The notes under the pieces were generated by a model. That model ran no database searches. It was not told where the DNA came from and saw nothing but the letters and a program-made list of their open reading frames with translations. The position numbers and the translations under genes are program-made. Source: Microbulbifer halophilus (lineage in GTDB: Bacteria > Pseudomonadota > Gammaproteobacteria > Pseudomonadales > Cellvibrionaceae). Taken from it: a DNA stretch of 64,000 nucleotides. Positions 1 through 8,980 of this stretch are shown piece after piece. The stretch lies in the NCBI RefSeq assembly GCF_026183675.1, contig NZ_JAPIVK010000001.1, forward strand, positions 62,001 through 126,000, read 5' to 3'. Within the stretch, counting starts at the first letter, position 1. Each line of letters starts with the position of its first letter.

Positions 1-554
1 CAACACTTCGCACACTTGCCGCTGTCGCCGCCACGGCACTTTCCCTCAACGCCGCCGCTGCGACCAACCCCACTGCGGCAACCGCCAATGAGTCGCAAGG
101 TGATTTTCTGATCACCCTGAACCTGACGCCTTTCATCATTGTGAACAGCTTCGAGGATATGACGCTGGAAGCCAACGCCAACGCGGATATTTCCGAATCC
201 CAGGATATCTGTGTGGGCGGTTTCGGTTTCGACGACTACAGCATCACCTTCGAAAGCACCAACGGTTCGACCGGCGGTACCGGGACGGACGCCTTTGAAC
301 TGCTCGGCACCGCCGCCGGCGATGTGGTGCCCTACGGCGTGGCCTTTGCCAACAACACCACCGATACCACCGGCACCGACAGTGTCGACGGCACCATGGG
401 CAGCACCCGCTTTTCCCGCCAGGCGACCGCGTCCGACTGCGTCGGTGGCGCCGAAAATGCCCGTATCTTTGTCTCGGTGGACTCCGACGATTGGCAGGAC
501 ACCGACGACGCCGTCTTCGAAGATACGCTGACCGTTACCGTAAGCGCTATCTAA
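1..554 (+). CDS. Secreted pilin-like protein (spore coat U-like), 5' end cut
   Basis: The open frame runs from the window edge, so the start codon lies outside. The first ~20 codons read as the end of a signal peptide (LAAVAATALSLNAAAA), followed by a small, Thr/Asp/Gly-rich, two-Cys β domain that ends DTLTVTVSAI. That terminal alternating strand and the Cys pair resemble spore coat U/pilin-like subunits of chaperone-usher systems. The same terminal pattern (TDTLTLTVT) closes the two larger secreted proteins at 3083 and 4100. The usher gene begins 46 bp downstream, so this is probably a structural pilus subunit donated through the usher. The subunit role is inferred from context and fold features. 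Confidence 0.75.
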   Translation, partial: TLRTLAAVAATALSLNAAAATNPTAATANESQGDFLITLNLTPFIIVNSFEDMTLEANANADISESQDICVGGFGFDDYSITFESTNGSTGGTGTDAFELLGTAAGDVVPYGVAFANNTTDTTGTDSVDGTMGSTRFSRQATASDCVGGAENARIFVSVDSDDWQDTDDAVFEDTLTVTVSAI

Positions 555-600
555 ACCGGCAAAGTCCGTCGCTAGCCGGCGGGCGATTCCAACGTAATCT

Positions 601-3108
601 ATGAAACGCGCGATAGCGGGGACACTGCTTTCGCTGGCTTTCTGCGTCCCGACGAGCACGGCGATCGCGGCAGCCAGCGCGGCCTTCACACTGGACACCG
701 CCGCACCGGACGGCTTCGCGGACCTGACAGAAGCGCAGGAGCTGGTCGTGGATATCTATTACGGCAGCCGCCAATTGGGCGCCGCCCGTGTGATAGTGGA
801 CCTGCACACACTCCGTTTCAAAAATCCGGCGGCAGTGCTCGCACTGCTGCCGGAAACAGTGGATCCCGAGCTGTTGCTGCGCGAACTGTCCGCGCCCCTG
901 CGTCGCAACTCCCGACGCGTCTGTCACACCACCAGACAGCGGGACTGCGGCTACCTTGCGCCCGAGACAGTCGGCCTGATCTACGACGAGCGGCGCTTCC
1001 GCGCCGATCTGTTTTTTGCCGCCGAACTGCTGCCGCAACAAAAGGCGATCGAGGATCCCTACCTACCGGAGTCCAGCAGCGACTTCTCGTTTATCCAGAA
1101 CCTCACCGGGACCTGGTCCGGTGTCGATACCAGCGGCGGCACCGACTCCCGCAGCGCCTCCCTGTACGGGCACTCCATCCTGAGCTTTGGCGAGAGCGGC
1201 TTGCACAGCCAGTGGGCGGCGAGCGACGAGGGAGACTCCCAGATCTACCAGATGCAGTGGACGCGCGATTTTCGCGGCCGCGCCTACTCGGCGGGACTGC
1301 TGCAACCGCAGGGCGGCCTCAGCAGTTTTGCCGCCTCCCCCTACCTGTACGGCCTGGAATACCGCAGTTCCAACAACAGCCGCGCCGACAACCGCTACAG
1401 CCAGGGCGCCCCGCTGGAAGTGAACATGCCGGTGCGCGGGCGGGTGGAGATCTACCGCGACAAACGGCTGATTCACAGCGAATTGCTGGAGGCCGGCAAC
1501 CAGTTACTGGATACCTCGGGCCTGCCCAGCGGCGCCTACGAACTGGACATCCGCACCTACGACGAGAGCGGTCGCCCGCTGCGCCAGTTCCGGCAACTTT
1601 TCGCCAAGGACTCGCTGCTGCCCGCGCCGGGAGAGTGGCGCTGGGCGGTCCAGGCGGGCCGGCCGGCCCGGGTCGACGAAACCCGACTACTGCCGGAGCA
1701 GCTGGACGACGAGTTCGCCCAGGCGGGCATCTCGCGGCGCCTGCTCGACAATGCCGGCGCTTTCGCGAATGTCGCTGCCACCGCCGATGAACGGCTGTAC
1801 GAACTGGGTGGGCGCTGGGTGGGCGAATACCTGGAGCTGTCCCCCAGCGCCATCTACACCCGCAGCGGCCGCAGTGGCCATCGCCTCTACGCACTGATGA
1901 AAACCCCGCTGTTCAACCTGAGCGCATCCGAGACCCGTCTCGACCGCGGGCGGGACACCCCCACCGGGGACTACACCCTGCTGGGGCGCGGCTACCACTA
2001 CCGCAATATGACGCTCAACGGCGGCCTGCTCGGCGGGCGCCTGTCGCTGCGCTATACGGAACAGGACCGCGACCTCTACTTCGGCGCGCCCGATTTCGCC
2101 CTGGACGAGGCCTTCGCGTCGTCCAACCGCCTCACCACCCTGGAATACCGCCGGGATTTTTTCCGCGGTCGACGCTGGAACGGCCATTTCACCCTGGCCC
2201 ACAGTGACGCCGACGGCGAACAGCTGACCACCGCGACCTTCGAATTCCGCTATCGCGGCGACCACTGGTATCACAGCGCCCGCCTGCGCGGCGACAGCGG
2301 CCGCGAGGACGGCCAGGACACCCGCGCCGGCTTCAATGCCGGCTGGCACGATGGAGACCGCTGGGCACAGGAGGTGAACCAGCAGTTTTCCGGTGAAGTG
2401 TCCCGCGACGAGTACTTTGTCGGCAGCCGCACCAGTGTCTCCGGCCGTCGCGGCCACCTGAGCTCCACGCTGGAATACCGCGATAACAAGCTGCGCGGGC
2501 GCGATTCCCTGAACTACCTCGGCAGCTTCAGCACCAATTTCATGAGTAACGGAAACGCCTCCGCCTGGGGCGGCGAGCGCACCTCCAACAGTGCAGTCAT
2601 GGTGGATATCGACGGTAGCCCGGAGCGGGAATTCGAAGTGCTGGTGGATGGCGTGCGCCGCGGCTACGCCCGCGGCGGCGGCCGCTCGGTGATCAACCTG
2701 CCCGCCTTCCAGAGCTACGACGTCCACCTGCGCCCGCTGGCGGAGGGCTTTTACGACTACCGCGAGCGGCGGGACACCGTCACCCTCTACCCGGGCAATG
2801 TGACGTCCGCAGAGTACGAAATCAGGCCGCTTATCCTGGTGCTCGGCCGTATCGTCCGCGGTGGCGATCCGGTGGCCGGAGCCAGGATTTCTATCGGCGA
2901 GTACACCGCGGTCGCAGACGAGCACGGCGTATTCCAGATGGAAATGTATAGAGATCCACGCCAATTGACCGCGCCAGCGGTGCGGTGGAACGGCTGCCTC
3001 GTGGACATTCCCGAACAGGAAAGCGGCAAGCACTGGCTGAATCTCGGCGATATCGATCTGGCCGAGGCAAAGTGCGAGCGCAATGGTGCTAGCTATGCGG
3101 CTCACTAG
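601..3108 (+). CDS. Outer-membrane fimbrial usher, alternate (CS1/TcfC-like) type
   Basis: This 835-residue protein has a signal peptide (residues 1-23, ending AIAAA), a long β-barrel region and a C-terminal segment (about 660-800) with a small β-sandwich (EVLVDGVRRG, SYDVHLRPL). A middle domain around 275-345 (RVEIYRDKRLI, LPSGAYELDI, RQLFAK) is typical of the TcfC/CooC ushers of class 5 or alpha-fimbriae rather than classical FimD. Ushers thread chaperone-bound subunits across the outer membrane and seed pilus assembly. The gene sits between a pilin-like gene and two secreted subunit genes in the same direction and overlaps the next gene by about 26 bp. Length is normal for this usher group. 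The assignment is strong; the substrates are inferred. Confidence 0.88.
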   Translation: MKRAIAGTLLSLAFCVPTSTAIAAASAAFTLDTAAPDGFADLTEAQELVVDIYYGSRQLGAARVIVDLHTLRFKNPAAVLALLPETVDPELLLRELSAPLRRNSRRVCHTTRQRDCGYLAPETVGLIYDERRFRADLFFAAELLPQQKAIEDPYLPESSSDFSFIQNLTGTWSGVDTSGGTDSRSASLYGHSILSFGESGLHSQWAASDEGDSQIYQMQWTRDFRGRAYSAGLLQPQGGLSSFAASPYLYGLEYRSSNNSRADNRYSQGAPLEVNMPVRGRVEIYRDKRLIHSELLEAGNQLLDTSGLPSGAYELDIRTYDESGRPLRQFRQLFAKDSLLPAPGEWRWAVQAGRPARVDETRLLPEQLDDEFAQAGISRRLLDNAGAFANVAATADERLYELGGRWVGEYLELSPSAIYTRSGRSGHRLYALMKTPLFNLSASETRLDRGRDTPTGDYTLLGRGYHYRNMTLNGGLLGGRLSLRYTEQDRDLYFGAPDFALDEAFASSNRLTTLEYRRDFFRGRRWNGHFTLAHSDADGEQLTTATFEFRYRGDHWYHSARLRGDSGREDGQDTRAGFNAGWHDGDRWAQEVNQQFSGEVSRDEYFVGSRTSVSGRRGHLSSTLEYRDNKLRGRDSLNYLGSFSTNFMSNGNASAWGGERTSNSAVMVDIDGSPEREFEVLVDGVRRGYARGGGRSVINLPAFQSYDVHLRPLAEGFYDYRERRDTVTLYPGNVTSAEYEIRPLILVLGRIVRGGDPVAGARISIGEYTAVADEHGVFQMEMYRDPRQLTAPAVRWNGCLVDIPEQESGKHWLNLGDIDLAEAKCERNGASYAAH

Positions 3109-4093
3109 CGCGGCAATCGGGGCCGCGGTGTTGGCGCTGGCACTCATCCGCCCGGCGCTCGCGCAGTCCGACAACAGAGATGACTGCGGCGACGGCTCAG
3201 CGGTATCCTATCCCGACAAAAATATCGGCGTGTGCGGTCTGGAAAATACCGCTACCGAGCTTCCCTACGACAACGGCACCAATCACCAGGGAGATCTGCC
3301 GTTCTCCGTGCGCAGTTGTGGCGGTTTCCTGGGTTTCAACTGCGACAATGCCATCGGCTACCGGGTGCGTATTGACGGCAATGCCGACAGCGGCAACTTC
3401 CTGCTCACCGGCCAGGAAACCGGCGACGAACTCCCCATATCGCTCGCTTACACCCGCGGTGGCACCTCGGGCCAGTTGCCACCCAACAATTGGAGCAGCG
3501 CAATTTTCCCCGGCGCCGCCCAGGGTGCCCAGTCGCCGGTTTCACTCTCGGTTTCGATACCGGCTATCGACCCCGGCACCCTGCCCGACACCTACGGCGA
3601 TAACTTCATGTTTTCAATCGACCAGGAACCCTGCGGCGGTTTTTGGTGCCTGTCCACCGAACTGGAGCCGATAGTGTTTCATCTCAGTATCGAGGTCGAG
3701 CGCCATATCCGTATCAGCGGCCTGGGAGATATGGTGATCGCGGCCGATCCCGCCGGGTTAATCCAGGCCGAACAGAGCTTCTGTGTCTACAGCCAGGGCG
3801 GGCTGCCGTTCAGCATCGCGGCGGACAGCGGTCACGGCAGCGGCAGTTTCCAACTGGCCGACTTGGATACTATCGAGTATCGGGCCTGGGTCGGGAGCCC
3901 TATATCGGGAAGCCCGGAGCAACTACTCGAGGGGCAGAGTTCCACCCAGTCCTGGCCCGGCAGGCTCCACGAACACTGTATCGCGGAAGGCGACAATATG
4001 GAGATCAGTATCCGCATTCAACCCATCGCATTTGCCGATGCCGAGGGCACCAGCTACACAGACACCCTGACACTTACCGTGACGCTGGACTGA
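3083..4093 (+). CDS. Secreted fimbrial subunit/adhesin-like protein A
   Basis: The protein has 336 residues from ATG 3083, or 332 from ATG 3095, which gives a cleaner signal peptide (MRLTSAAIGAAVLALALIRPALA). No strong ribosome site precedes either, and the start lies inside the end of the usher gene, suggesting translational coupling. It seems to be two-domain: a Cys-rich N-terminal half (CGD, CGL, CGGFLGFNC) and a C-terminal half beginning RHIRISGLGDM, ending YTDTLTLTVTLD, with a Cys pair like the first pilin-like protein. The product at 4100 shares the same plan and is a paralogue. It is probably a pilus tip or minor subunit of the adjacent usher. I do not recognise a specific named family. 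Confidence 0.75.
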   Translation: MVLAMRLTSAAIGAAVLALALIRPALAQSDNRDDCGDGSAVSYPDKNIGVCGLENTATELPYDNGTNHQGDLPFSVRSCGGFLGFNCDNAIGYRVRIDGNADSGNFLLTGQETGDELPISLAYTRGGTSGQLPPNNWSSAIFPGAAQGAQSPVSLSVSIPAIDPGTLPDTYGDNFMFSIDQEPCGGFWCLSTELEPIVFHLSIEVERHIRISGLGDMVIAADPAGLIQAEQSFCVYSQGGLPFSIAADSGHGSGSFQLADLDTIEYRAWVGSPISGSPEQLLEGQSSTQSWPGRLHEHCIAEGDNMEISIRIQPIAFADAEGTSYTDTLTLTVTLD

Positions 4094-4099
4094 CAAGAA

Positions 4100-5185
4100 A
4101 TGTCACTGTACACCAAATGCCTTCCTCCAATACTTTCTCTGCCAGTTATGTTGATGTTCTGGGCCGTTTCCAACGACGTATTGGCGCAACGGGCTATTTC
4201 CACCAATAAGTACGCCTGTAATGGCTATCTCGCAAGCGACGGAGAGCTCGGGGAAATGGCCATCGGCGTATGCGACCTGGATAGAACTCACGAGCTGCTT
4301 TACCAAGATACCTCGATTCAGGGAGCAGTCGGGTTCTCGATCCGCAGTTGCTGGTCCTGGTGGGCGGTAGAGGATTGCGGAACACAGAGCGGAGGTAGCT
4401 ATGGCAGATATACAGTAGAGGTAAACGGACCGACAGATAGCAATCATCTGGTATTGACAGGCTCCAATGGAGACTTCCTGCCTATCGCGCTGGCCTTTTC
4501 CCATCCCGCAGCCGGTTCGGAATCCCTGTCGCCCGGTGTAGAGAGCAATACCCGTTTTCCCGGGGCGCCGGATATGCAACAAACCCCTGTGGAATTCGGT
4601 GTCTCACTACCGACATCGACCCCTGCAACATCGGGTAGCTATAGCGGCACTTTCGATTTTCACCTCTACCAGTGCACATGGTGGAGTGGCAATCCACAGT
4701 GCAAAGATGCAGCGGGACAAAGTGGAGCACCTGCACTGCTGAATCCGCCAATACCCTTTACCATTACGCTGACGGTGCCAACGAAAATTCGCATCAGCGG
4801 CCTGAACGATATGCAGCTCGACGCGAACCCCACCGGCGATACGGAGGGGGATCAGGGTTTCTGTGTCCACACCTCCGGCGGCGTGCCGTTCAATATCCTG
4901 GCCGAGAGTGAAAACGGCGCGGGAAATTTCTCGCTGGCAGGCAGCGCGGGTATCGACTCGGTCAACTACCAGCTGCAAGTCCAGGGGATCGGTCAACCTC
5001 CCAAGCCGCGGAGGTTGACCGAAGGGATGGCGACGACCAATGGCCGCTGGAGTGGCCACCCCCAGAACGACTGCAACGGTGGCGACAATATGCGTCTAAC
5101 CGTCCGTATTCCCGCCAGCGAACTGAGCGACCCCGAAGACAATCACTATACCGATACGCTGACCCTGACCGTCACCCCAGAGTAG
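4100..5185 (+). CDS. Secreted fimbrial subunit/adhesin-like protein B
   Basis: This 361-residue protein has an N-terminal signal segment (residues 1-30, ending DVLAQ). Its C-terminal half (KIRISGLNDM ... GGVPFNILAES ... YTDTLTLTVT) aligns by eye with protein A, whose stop is 6 bp upstream. The N-terminal half also matches in outline (Cys pairs, a SIRSCW block corresponding to SVRSCGG in A). The pair looks like a tandem duplication that has diverged, the second copy being locally more AT-rich. Co-transcription with the usher is likely. A role as pilus subunit or tip adhesin is inferred from context; there is no recognisable catalytic motif. Confidence 0.75.
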   Translation: MSLYTKCLPPILSLPVMLMFWAVSNDVLAQRAISTNKYACNGYLASDGELGEMAIGVCDLDRTHELLYQDTSIQGAVGFSIRSCWSWWAVEDCGTQSGGSYGRYTVEVNGPTDSNHLVLTGSNGDFLPIALAFSHPAAGSESLSPGVESNTRFPGAPDMQQTPVEFGVSLPTSTPATSGSYSGTFDFHLYQCTWWSGNPQCKDAAGQSGAPALLNPPIPFTITLTVPTKIRISGLNDMQLDANPTGDTEGDQGFCVHTSGGVPFNILAESENGAGNFSLAGSAGIDSVNYQLQVQGIGQPPKPRRLTEGMATTNGRWSGHPQNDCNGGDNMRLTVRIPASELSDPEDNHYTDTLTLTVTPE

Positions 5186-5260
5186 GAGCCCTCCTGCAGG
5201 CAAATAGTGCGATGCCCGGCTTAGGGTTCGTCCGCACACGGGCTCCCGCGCGGCGACATT

Positions 5261-5962
5261 TCAATTTCCGGGCACACCGAGTGGCAAGGGCAACACCACC
5301 TCCCCGGCCCGCGCACTGCTGCGCGCCAGCAGCTTCAGCTGCCCACCGGTCAGGGGGCGCTCGATAGGTAGCGAGGCGCCCGCGTAGAGTCGCCCTTTGA
5401 GCTCCAGCGGCTCGCACCCGACCTCGCTCAGGCAGTGCTGTACACGGCTGATCTCGACATTGATATTGCCGGTGTTTTTCAACTCCCAGCCGCCATCGTT
5501 TTCCCGCAGCTTGAGCTCGTAGTCACCGCCCTGCGGCTGCACAAAAACCAGCGCCTGATAGGCGACGAGAATTTTCAGCGCGGTGCGGTCGGTCTTGATA
5601 TCGCCCACCACCGGCTTGAACGTGACCCGATACACCTTTTCCCGCTCCAGATCCCGCTCCAGCGACATCAGGCGAAAGCGTTTCTGCTCGCCACTCGCCA
5701 GTACCGCCTTCGCCGGGCTGACCAGCAGCTTGAACTCCTTGGGATCGACTACCCGCACCCGCTTTTCGTCCGGCAGCCCCGGATTTTCCACCCGGTAGAT
5801 CTCCGTCTGCAGATACAGGGTCTCGTCATCCGGGTTACTGACGACAATATCGTCGCGGGCGTTGGGGGAGTCGTCCAGGTAGACAATGATCTTGTCCAGC
5901 GACATCCCGGCGAATACCGGCGGGGCGATCAGCAGAAGCGCGACGGCGATTATTTTTCTCAT
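5261..5962 (-). CDS. Periplasmic pilus chaperone, PapD-like
   Basis: This 233-residue protein has a signal peptide (MRKIIAVALLLIAPPVFA). The mature part starts MSLDKIIVYLDD and continues with the features of a donor-strand chaperone N-terminal Ig domain: VSNPDDETLYLQTEIY, and the basic/alternating strand around KAVLASGEQKRFRLMSL, followed by RVTFKPVVGD. The C-terminal Ig domain has a Cys pair (QHCLSEVGC). Such chaperones fold pilus subunits in the periplasm and hand them to the usher. The gene is convergent with the usher operon rather than part of it, and follows a small secreted protein gene on the same strand. The VYLDD/FRLMSL features suit the alternate-chaperone group that pairs with TcfC-like ushers. 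Confidence 0.85.
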   Translation of the reverse strand: MRKIIAVALLLIAPPVFAGMSLDKIIVYLDDSPNARDDIVVSNPDDETLYLQTEIYRVENPGLPDEKRVRVVDPKEFKLLVSPAKAVLASGEQKRFRLMSLERDLEREKVYRVTFKPVVGDIKTDRTALKILVAYQALVFVQPQGGDYELKLRENDGGWELKNTGNINVEISRVQHCLSEVGCEPLELKGRLYAGASLPIERPLTGGQLKLLARSSARAGEVVLPLPLGVPGN

Positions 5963-6025
5963 AAGTCGGGAACAGCGGCGTGGTGGTATTCAACACCATT
6001 CTAAAGCCACCGGGCGCGGAAACAA

Positions 6026-6352
6026 CTACTGCGCCACCACCGTGACGCCACTGGCATTTTCGGTGATCTCGGCCGGCAGGCAGTAACTGCCGTCCCTGCC
6101 CTCCAACCGCCCGGTCAAGCCGCTATCGGCGCCGCGCTCGACCACCAGGTAGTACCGCCGGGCGGGGATATGCCCCAGACACAGCCGGGGCCGACCACTC
6201 CCCCCGGGGCGCATGACCTGCACCCTGGCGGGAATGGTCAAGGTGATGCGCGCGGAAGCGGATGCCGATGTGGTATCCGCGGCGACGCCGGTAACCGGCA
6301 GTGGACAATTGGCCAGCGCAAGGACGCAGACGATAGGCTTTCCATACCTCAT
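6026..6352 (-). CDS. Small secreted two-Cys protein, possible minor pilin
   Basis: This 108-residue protein starts at ATG 6352, chosen over an upstream TTG at 6367 because GGAAG stands 8 bases before it. Residues 1-25 form a signal peptide (ending TGVAA). The mature chain begins with a Ser/Ala stretch and a β-rich segment (ARITLTIPARVQV), with Cys residues at LCLGH and YCLPAE that could form a disulphide. It lies 63 bp upstream of the chaperone gene on the same strand, so the two are probably co-transcribed. Size and context suggest a minor fimbrial subunit, but I do not recognise the family. Confidence 0.6.
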   Translation of the reverse strand: MRYGKPIVCVLALANCPLPVTGVAADTTSASASARITLTIPARVQVMRPGGSGRPRLCLGHIPARRYYLVVERGADSGLTGRLEGRDGSYCLPAEITENASGVTVVAQ

Positions 6353-6617
6353 AGTGTCAACTTCCAACCTCTAACACCGTACACCGGAGTCCACCGTCAT
6401 CCGGGGAACCCTCCCCTGAAGTCTAGCCCCCAATATCGGCGCCACTTCTCGCGCGCGCTCGCCTTGCAACCTCCCTCCCACCGACTATTTTTTCTAGAGG
6501 GGCGGCTGCCGACAGCGCCGCCGGGAACCGCTCAGACTCGAGTAATCCAGCGCGCCCGTGGGCGCGGTTTTATTCGCATTTGGATGAAAATAACGTCTGC
6601 CACCCGGATCTATCCCA

Positions 6618-7310
6618 ATGCTGATTGCTCACCGAGGCGACAGGATACGCCAGCAGGAAAACACCCTCGCGGCCTTCGAGGGCGCGCACTGTCTGGGCGC
6701 CTGCGCCATCCAGACCGAAATCCGCTACAGCGTCGACCGCACACCCTGGTGCTTTCACGGCGACACGGTGCAATTGCCCGACGCCGGCGGCAAACGCCCA
6801 TTTCACCGGCTCCGCGACCGCGAACTGGCGCGTCTGCCCCTGAATACCTTCTCCCAACTGGTGGACTGGGCCGGCCACCACCGGCATCTGGACTGGTTTG
6901 TGGAGCTGGCGCCGGAGACGCTGGCGCGCCTGGGCGCGGATGCCGCCGTCGCGCCGCTGGTGCAACTGCTGCGCGCCTACAGCGAATCCTTCGTCCTGCT
7001 CTGCCGGGATATCCGCAGCCTGCGGCTGGCCCGGAGTCTCGGCTGCCACCAGGTGGCGCTGAAGATCGACAGTGCCATCGGCAGCCTGTCGGCAGAGGTG
7101 ATCACCCTGGCGCCGGATTACCTGCTTATCCGCGACCGTCGCGTCGACTGCAACGAGCTGCCGCCGGGTCCCTGGCAGTGGGTTGTATACGAGATCAACT
7201 CCGCCGAGGAGGCAGTGCACTGGCGCGCCCGCGGTGCCCACCATATTCTCACCGGCAATCTGCCGTTGCTGATGCGCTCCCGGGAAGCCAGTGATGTCTA
7301 CGGATTTTGA
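6618..7310 (+). CDS. GDPD-like protein with altered active site
   Basis: This 230-residue protein opens MLIAHRGD, the signature of glycerophosphodiester phosphodiesterases, followed by ENTLAAFEGA (the usual ENT..AF motif). The second motif, normally E-x-D then HD, reads TEIR then FHGD, so the metal-binding Asp appears replaced and the His-Asp pair is split by Gly. Later landmarks (WFVELAPE, SFVLLCRD, and ILTGNLP where IxTDxP is usual) are also variant. The fold is probably a GDPD TIM barrel, but glycerophosphodiesterase activity is doubtful. It overlaps the start of the GlpD-like gene by 17 bp, which supports a joint role in glycerol phosphate metabolism (inferred). Confidence 0.75.
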   Translation: MLIAHRGDRIRQQENTLAAFEGAHCLGACAIQTEIRYSVDRTPWCFHGDTVQLPDAGGKRPFHRLRDRELARLPLNTFSQLVDWAGHHRHLDWFVELAPETLARLGADAAVAPLVQLLRAYSESFVLLCRDIRSLRLARSLGCHQVALKIDSAIGSLSAEVITLAPDYLLIRDRRVDCNELPPGPWQWVVYEINSAEEAVHWRARGAHHILTGNLPLLMRSREASDVYGF

Positions 7311-8502
7311 TGTCCTCGTGGTGGGTGCGGGCATCCAGGGTGCCGGTGCGGCGGAGGCCCTGACCGCGGCCGGTTACCGGGTGGCGATACTCGAACAGCT
7401 CGAGATCGCCGCCGGCACTTCGTCGCGCTCCTCCAAACTGATCCACGGCGGCCTGCGCTATCTGGAGACCGGGCAGTTCGGCCTGGTGCGCGAGTGTCTG
7501 CGCGAGCGACGCTGGCTGCTGGCCAACAAGCCCGGGCTGGTGCGGATGCTGCCCTTCTATATCCCGGTGTACCGGGACAGCAGGAGGCCCGCCTGGCTGG
7601 TGCGCCTGGGCCTGAGCCTCTATGCGCTGCTGGCCGGCGTCACCGACCGCCGGGCGCGCTTTCGCGCCCTGCCCCGATCCGAGTGGGACGAGCTGTCCGG
7701 CCTGGACACCGACGAACTGGTGGCGGTCTATCGCTACTACGACGCCCAGACCGACGACGCCGCCCTGACCCGCGACGTGGTGGAGACCGCCGTTGCCGGG
7801 GGCGCGCAGCTGATCTGCCCCGGCAGCCTGGTGGGGGCGGAGCTGACGACAGACGGGGTCCGGGTCGACTATGTCGCCGACGGCCAGCTCAACACCCTGC
7901 GCACCCGGGCGCTGGTCAACTGCAGTGGCCCCTGGGTGGCGGACACCAACTCCCGCTGCAGCCCGGCTGTGCCACTGCCGCCGCTGGACCTGGTGGCCGG
8001 CAGCCATATCCTCCTGCCCATCTCCCTGGGCGAGCGGATTTTCTACCTGGAGGCGGAAGACGGGCGCGCGGTGTTCGTGATGCCCTGGCGGGGCGAGACC
8101 CTGGTGGGCACCACCGAGCGCAGCTACGGCGGCGATCCCCGCGACCTGGAATCCACCCTGGAGGAAGAGAGCTACCTGCTGCGCACAATACAGCGATGCT
8201 TCCCGCCGACCCGCTCACTAGAGGTACACAATATCTGTCACAGCTACGCGGGCCTGCGCGTACTGCCCCGGGACAGCAAGCGCCCCTTCTCCCGCCCGCG
8301 GGAAACCTTGATCTGCGGCAACCGGCAGAGAAGGCCGCGGATACTGGCGGTCGCCGGCGGCAAACTCACCAGCTACCGGGCCACGGCGCGCAGAGTCGTG
8401 AAGATGCTGAAGCCGACGCTGGAGGGTGGGCGCGGCGGGGGCGGCAAGCGGACAACCGGCAACGGCCAGGCCGCGGTCTCCGAAAAGGAACGCAATCTCT
8501 AG
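7294..8502 (+). CDS. Short glycerol-3-phosphate dehydrogenase-like FAD enzyme
   Basis: This 402-residue flavoprotein starts at ATG 7294, preceded by GGGAAG; a GTG lies immediately before it. An N-terminal FAD-binding motif (DVLVVGAGIQGAGAAEAL) is followed by the GlpD-type segment GTSSRSSKLIHGGLRYLE. Downstream blocks (VNCSGPWV, GETLVGTTE, YAGLRVLP, VAGGKLTSYR) also fit GlpD. It is about 100 residues shorter than the ~500-residue aerobic GlpD and lacks the helical C-terminal domain. The tail after KMLKPTLEG is low-complexity and Gly/Lys-rich. It likely oxidises glycerol-3-phosphate or a related α-hydroxy acid, feeding electrons to quinone. Translation is coupled to the GDPD-like gene. Confidence 0.8.
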   Translation: MSTDFDVLVVGAGIQGAGAAEALTAAGYRVAILEQLEIAAGTSSRSSKLIHGGLRYLETGQFGLVRECLRERRWLLANKPGLVRMLPFYIPVYRDSRRPAWLVRLGLSLYALLAGVTDRRARFRALPRSEWDELSGLDTDELVAVYRYYDAQTDDAALTRDVVETAVAGGAQLICPGSLVGAELTTDGVRVDYVADGQLNTLRTRALVNCSGPWVADTNSRCSPAVPLPPLDLVAGSHILLPISLGERIFYLEAEDGRAVFVMPWRGETLVGTTERSYGGDPRDLESTLEEESYLLRTIQRCFPPTRSLEVHNICHSYAGLRVLPRDSKRPFSRPRETLICGNRQRRPRILAVAGGKLTSYRATARRVVKMLKPTLEGGRGGGGKRTTGNGQAAVSEKERNL

Positions 8503-8529
8503 GCAAAACGGCCCGGGAATTCCGTAAGG

Positions 8530-8970
8530 CTACTGCCGGGTGAAGTAATTGCCCGATTGCTCCCCGATCGAATCCGGCACCAGGCCGCCCCACTCCGTCA
8601 CCAGTGCTTTGGAGCCGGTGGATGCACGGTGCAGGGTAAACAGCCGCTCACCCACCTGATATACCTGCACGCCGTATACGTTTTCGACCTCGCCGTTGCC
8701 GTAGGAGCGGAAGCGGATCTCCGCCCCGTTCCCCGCCGCGCGGAGGCTGCAGCGGATGCGGGTGTCGGACTGGTAGCCGGTGATTTGCAGCCGGCAGCGC
8801 TCGCCGTCGAGTTCGAGCCGATACTCCACCAGCATGGCGGCCCCGCCGGGGTCCTCGCCGAGTTTTTCACTGAAAGTGTAGATGCCGTCCCAGTCCACGC
8901 TGGACTGGCAGGCGGCGGCCAGCAGGAGCTGCAGGGCACAAAACACCGCCATCGAGAACTTTTTAAGCAC
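8530..8970 (-). CDS. Small lipoprotein, possible immunity protein
   Basis: Reading from GTG 8970, with AAGGGGA just upstream, gives 146 residues beginning with a lipoprotein signal peptide (LQLLLAAAC), lipidated at about Cys20. A longer in-frame start at 9015 would sit inside the preceding gene and bury the signal peptide. The mature domain is a small β-rich protein with a Cys pair (ERCRLQI, RIRCSLRA) and WDGIYTFSEKLGED near its N-terminus, which resembles the DUF5991 type; this match is from memory. It begins 10 bp after the stop of an unsecreted peptidoglycan-degrading protein. A periplasm-facing lipoprotein in that position is the usual layout of an immunity protein; that role is inferred. 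Confidence 0.65.
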   Translation of the reverse strand: MLKKFSMAVFCALQLLLAAACQSSVDWDGIYTFSEKLGEDPGGAAMLVEYRLELDGERCRLQITGYQSDTRIRCSLRAAGNGAEIRFRSYGNGEVENVYGVQVYQVGERLFTLHRASTGSKALVTEWGGLVPDSIGEQSGNYFTRQ

Positions 8971-8980
8971 AGGTTTCCCC

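Noticed and set aside
1687-3174. A 495-codon antisense frame over the usher gene
   Set aside because: It is Ala/Val-rich with no recognisable family and no ribosome site, and the opposite strand has a clear usher.
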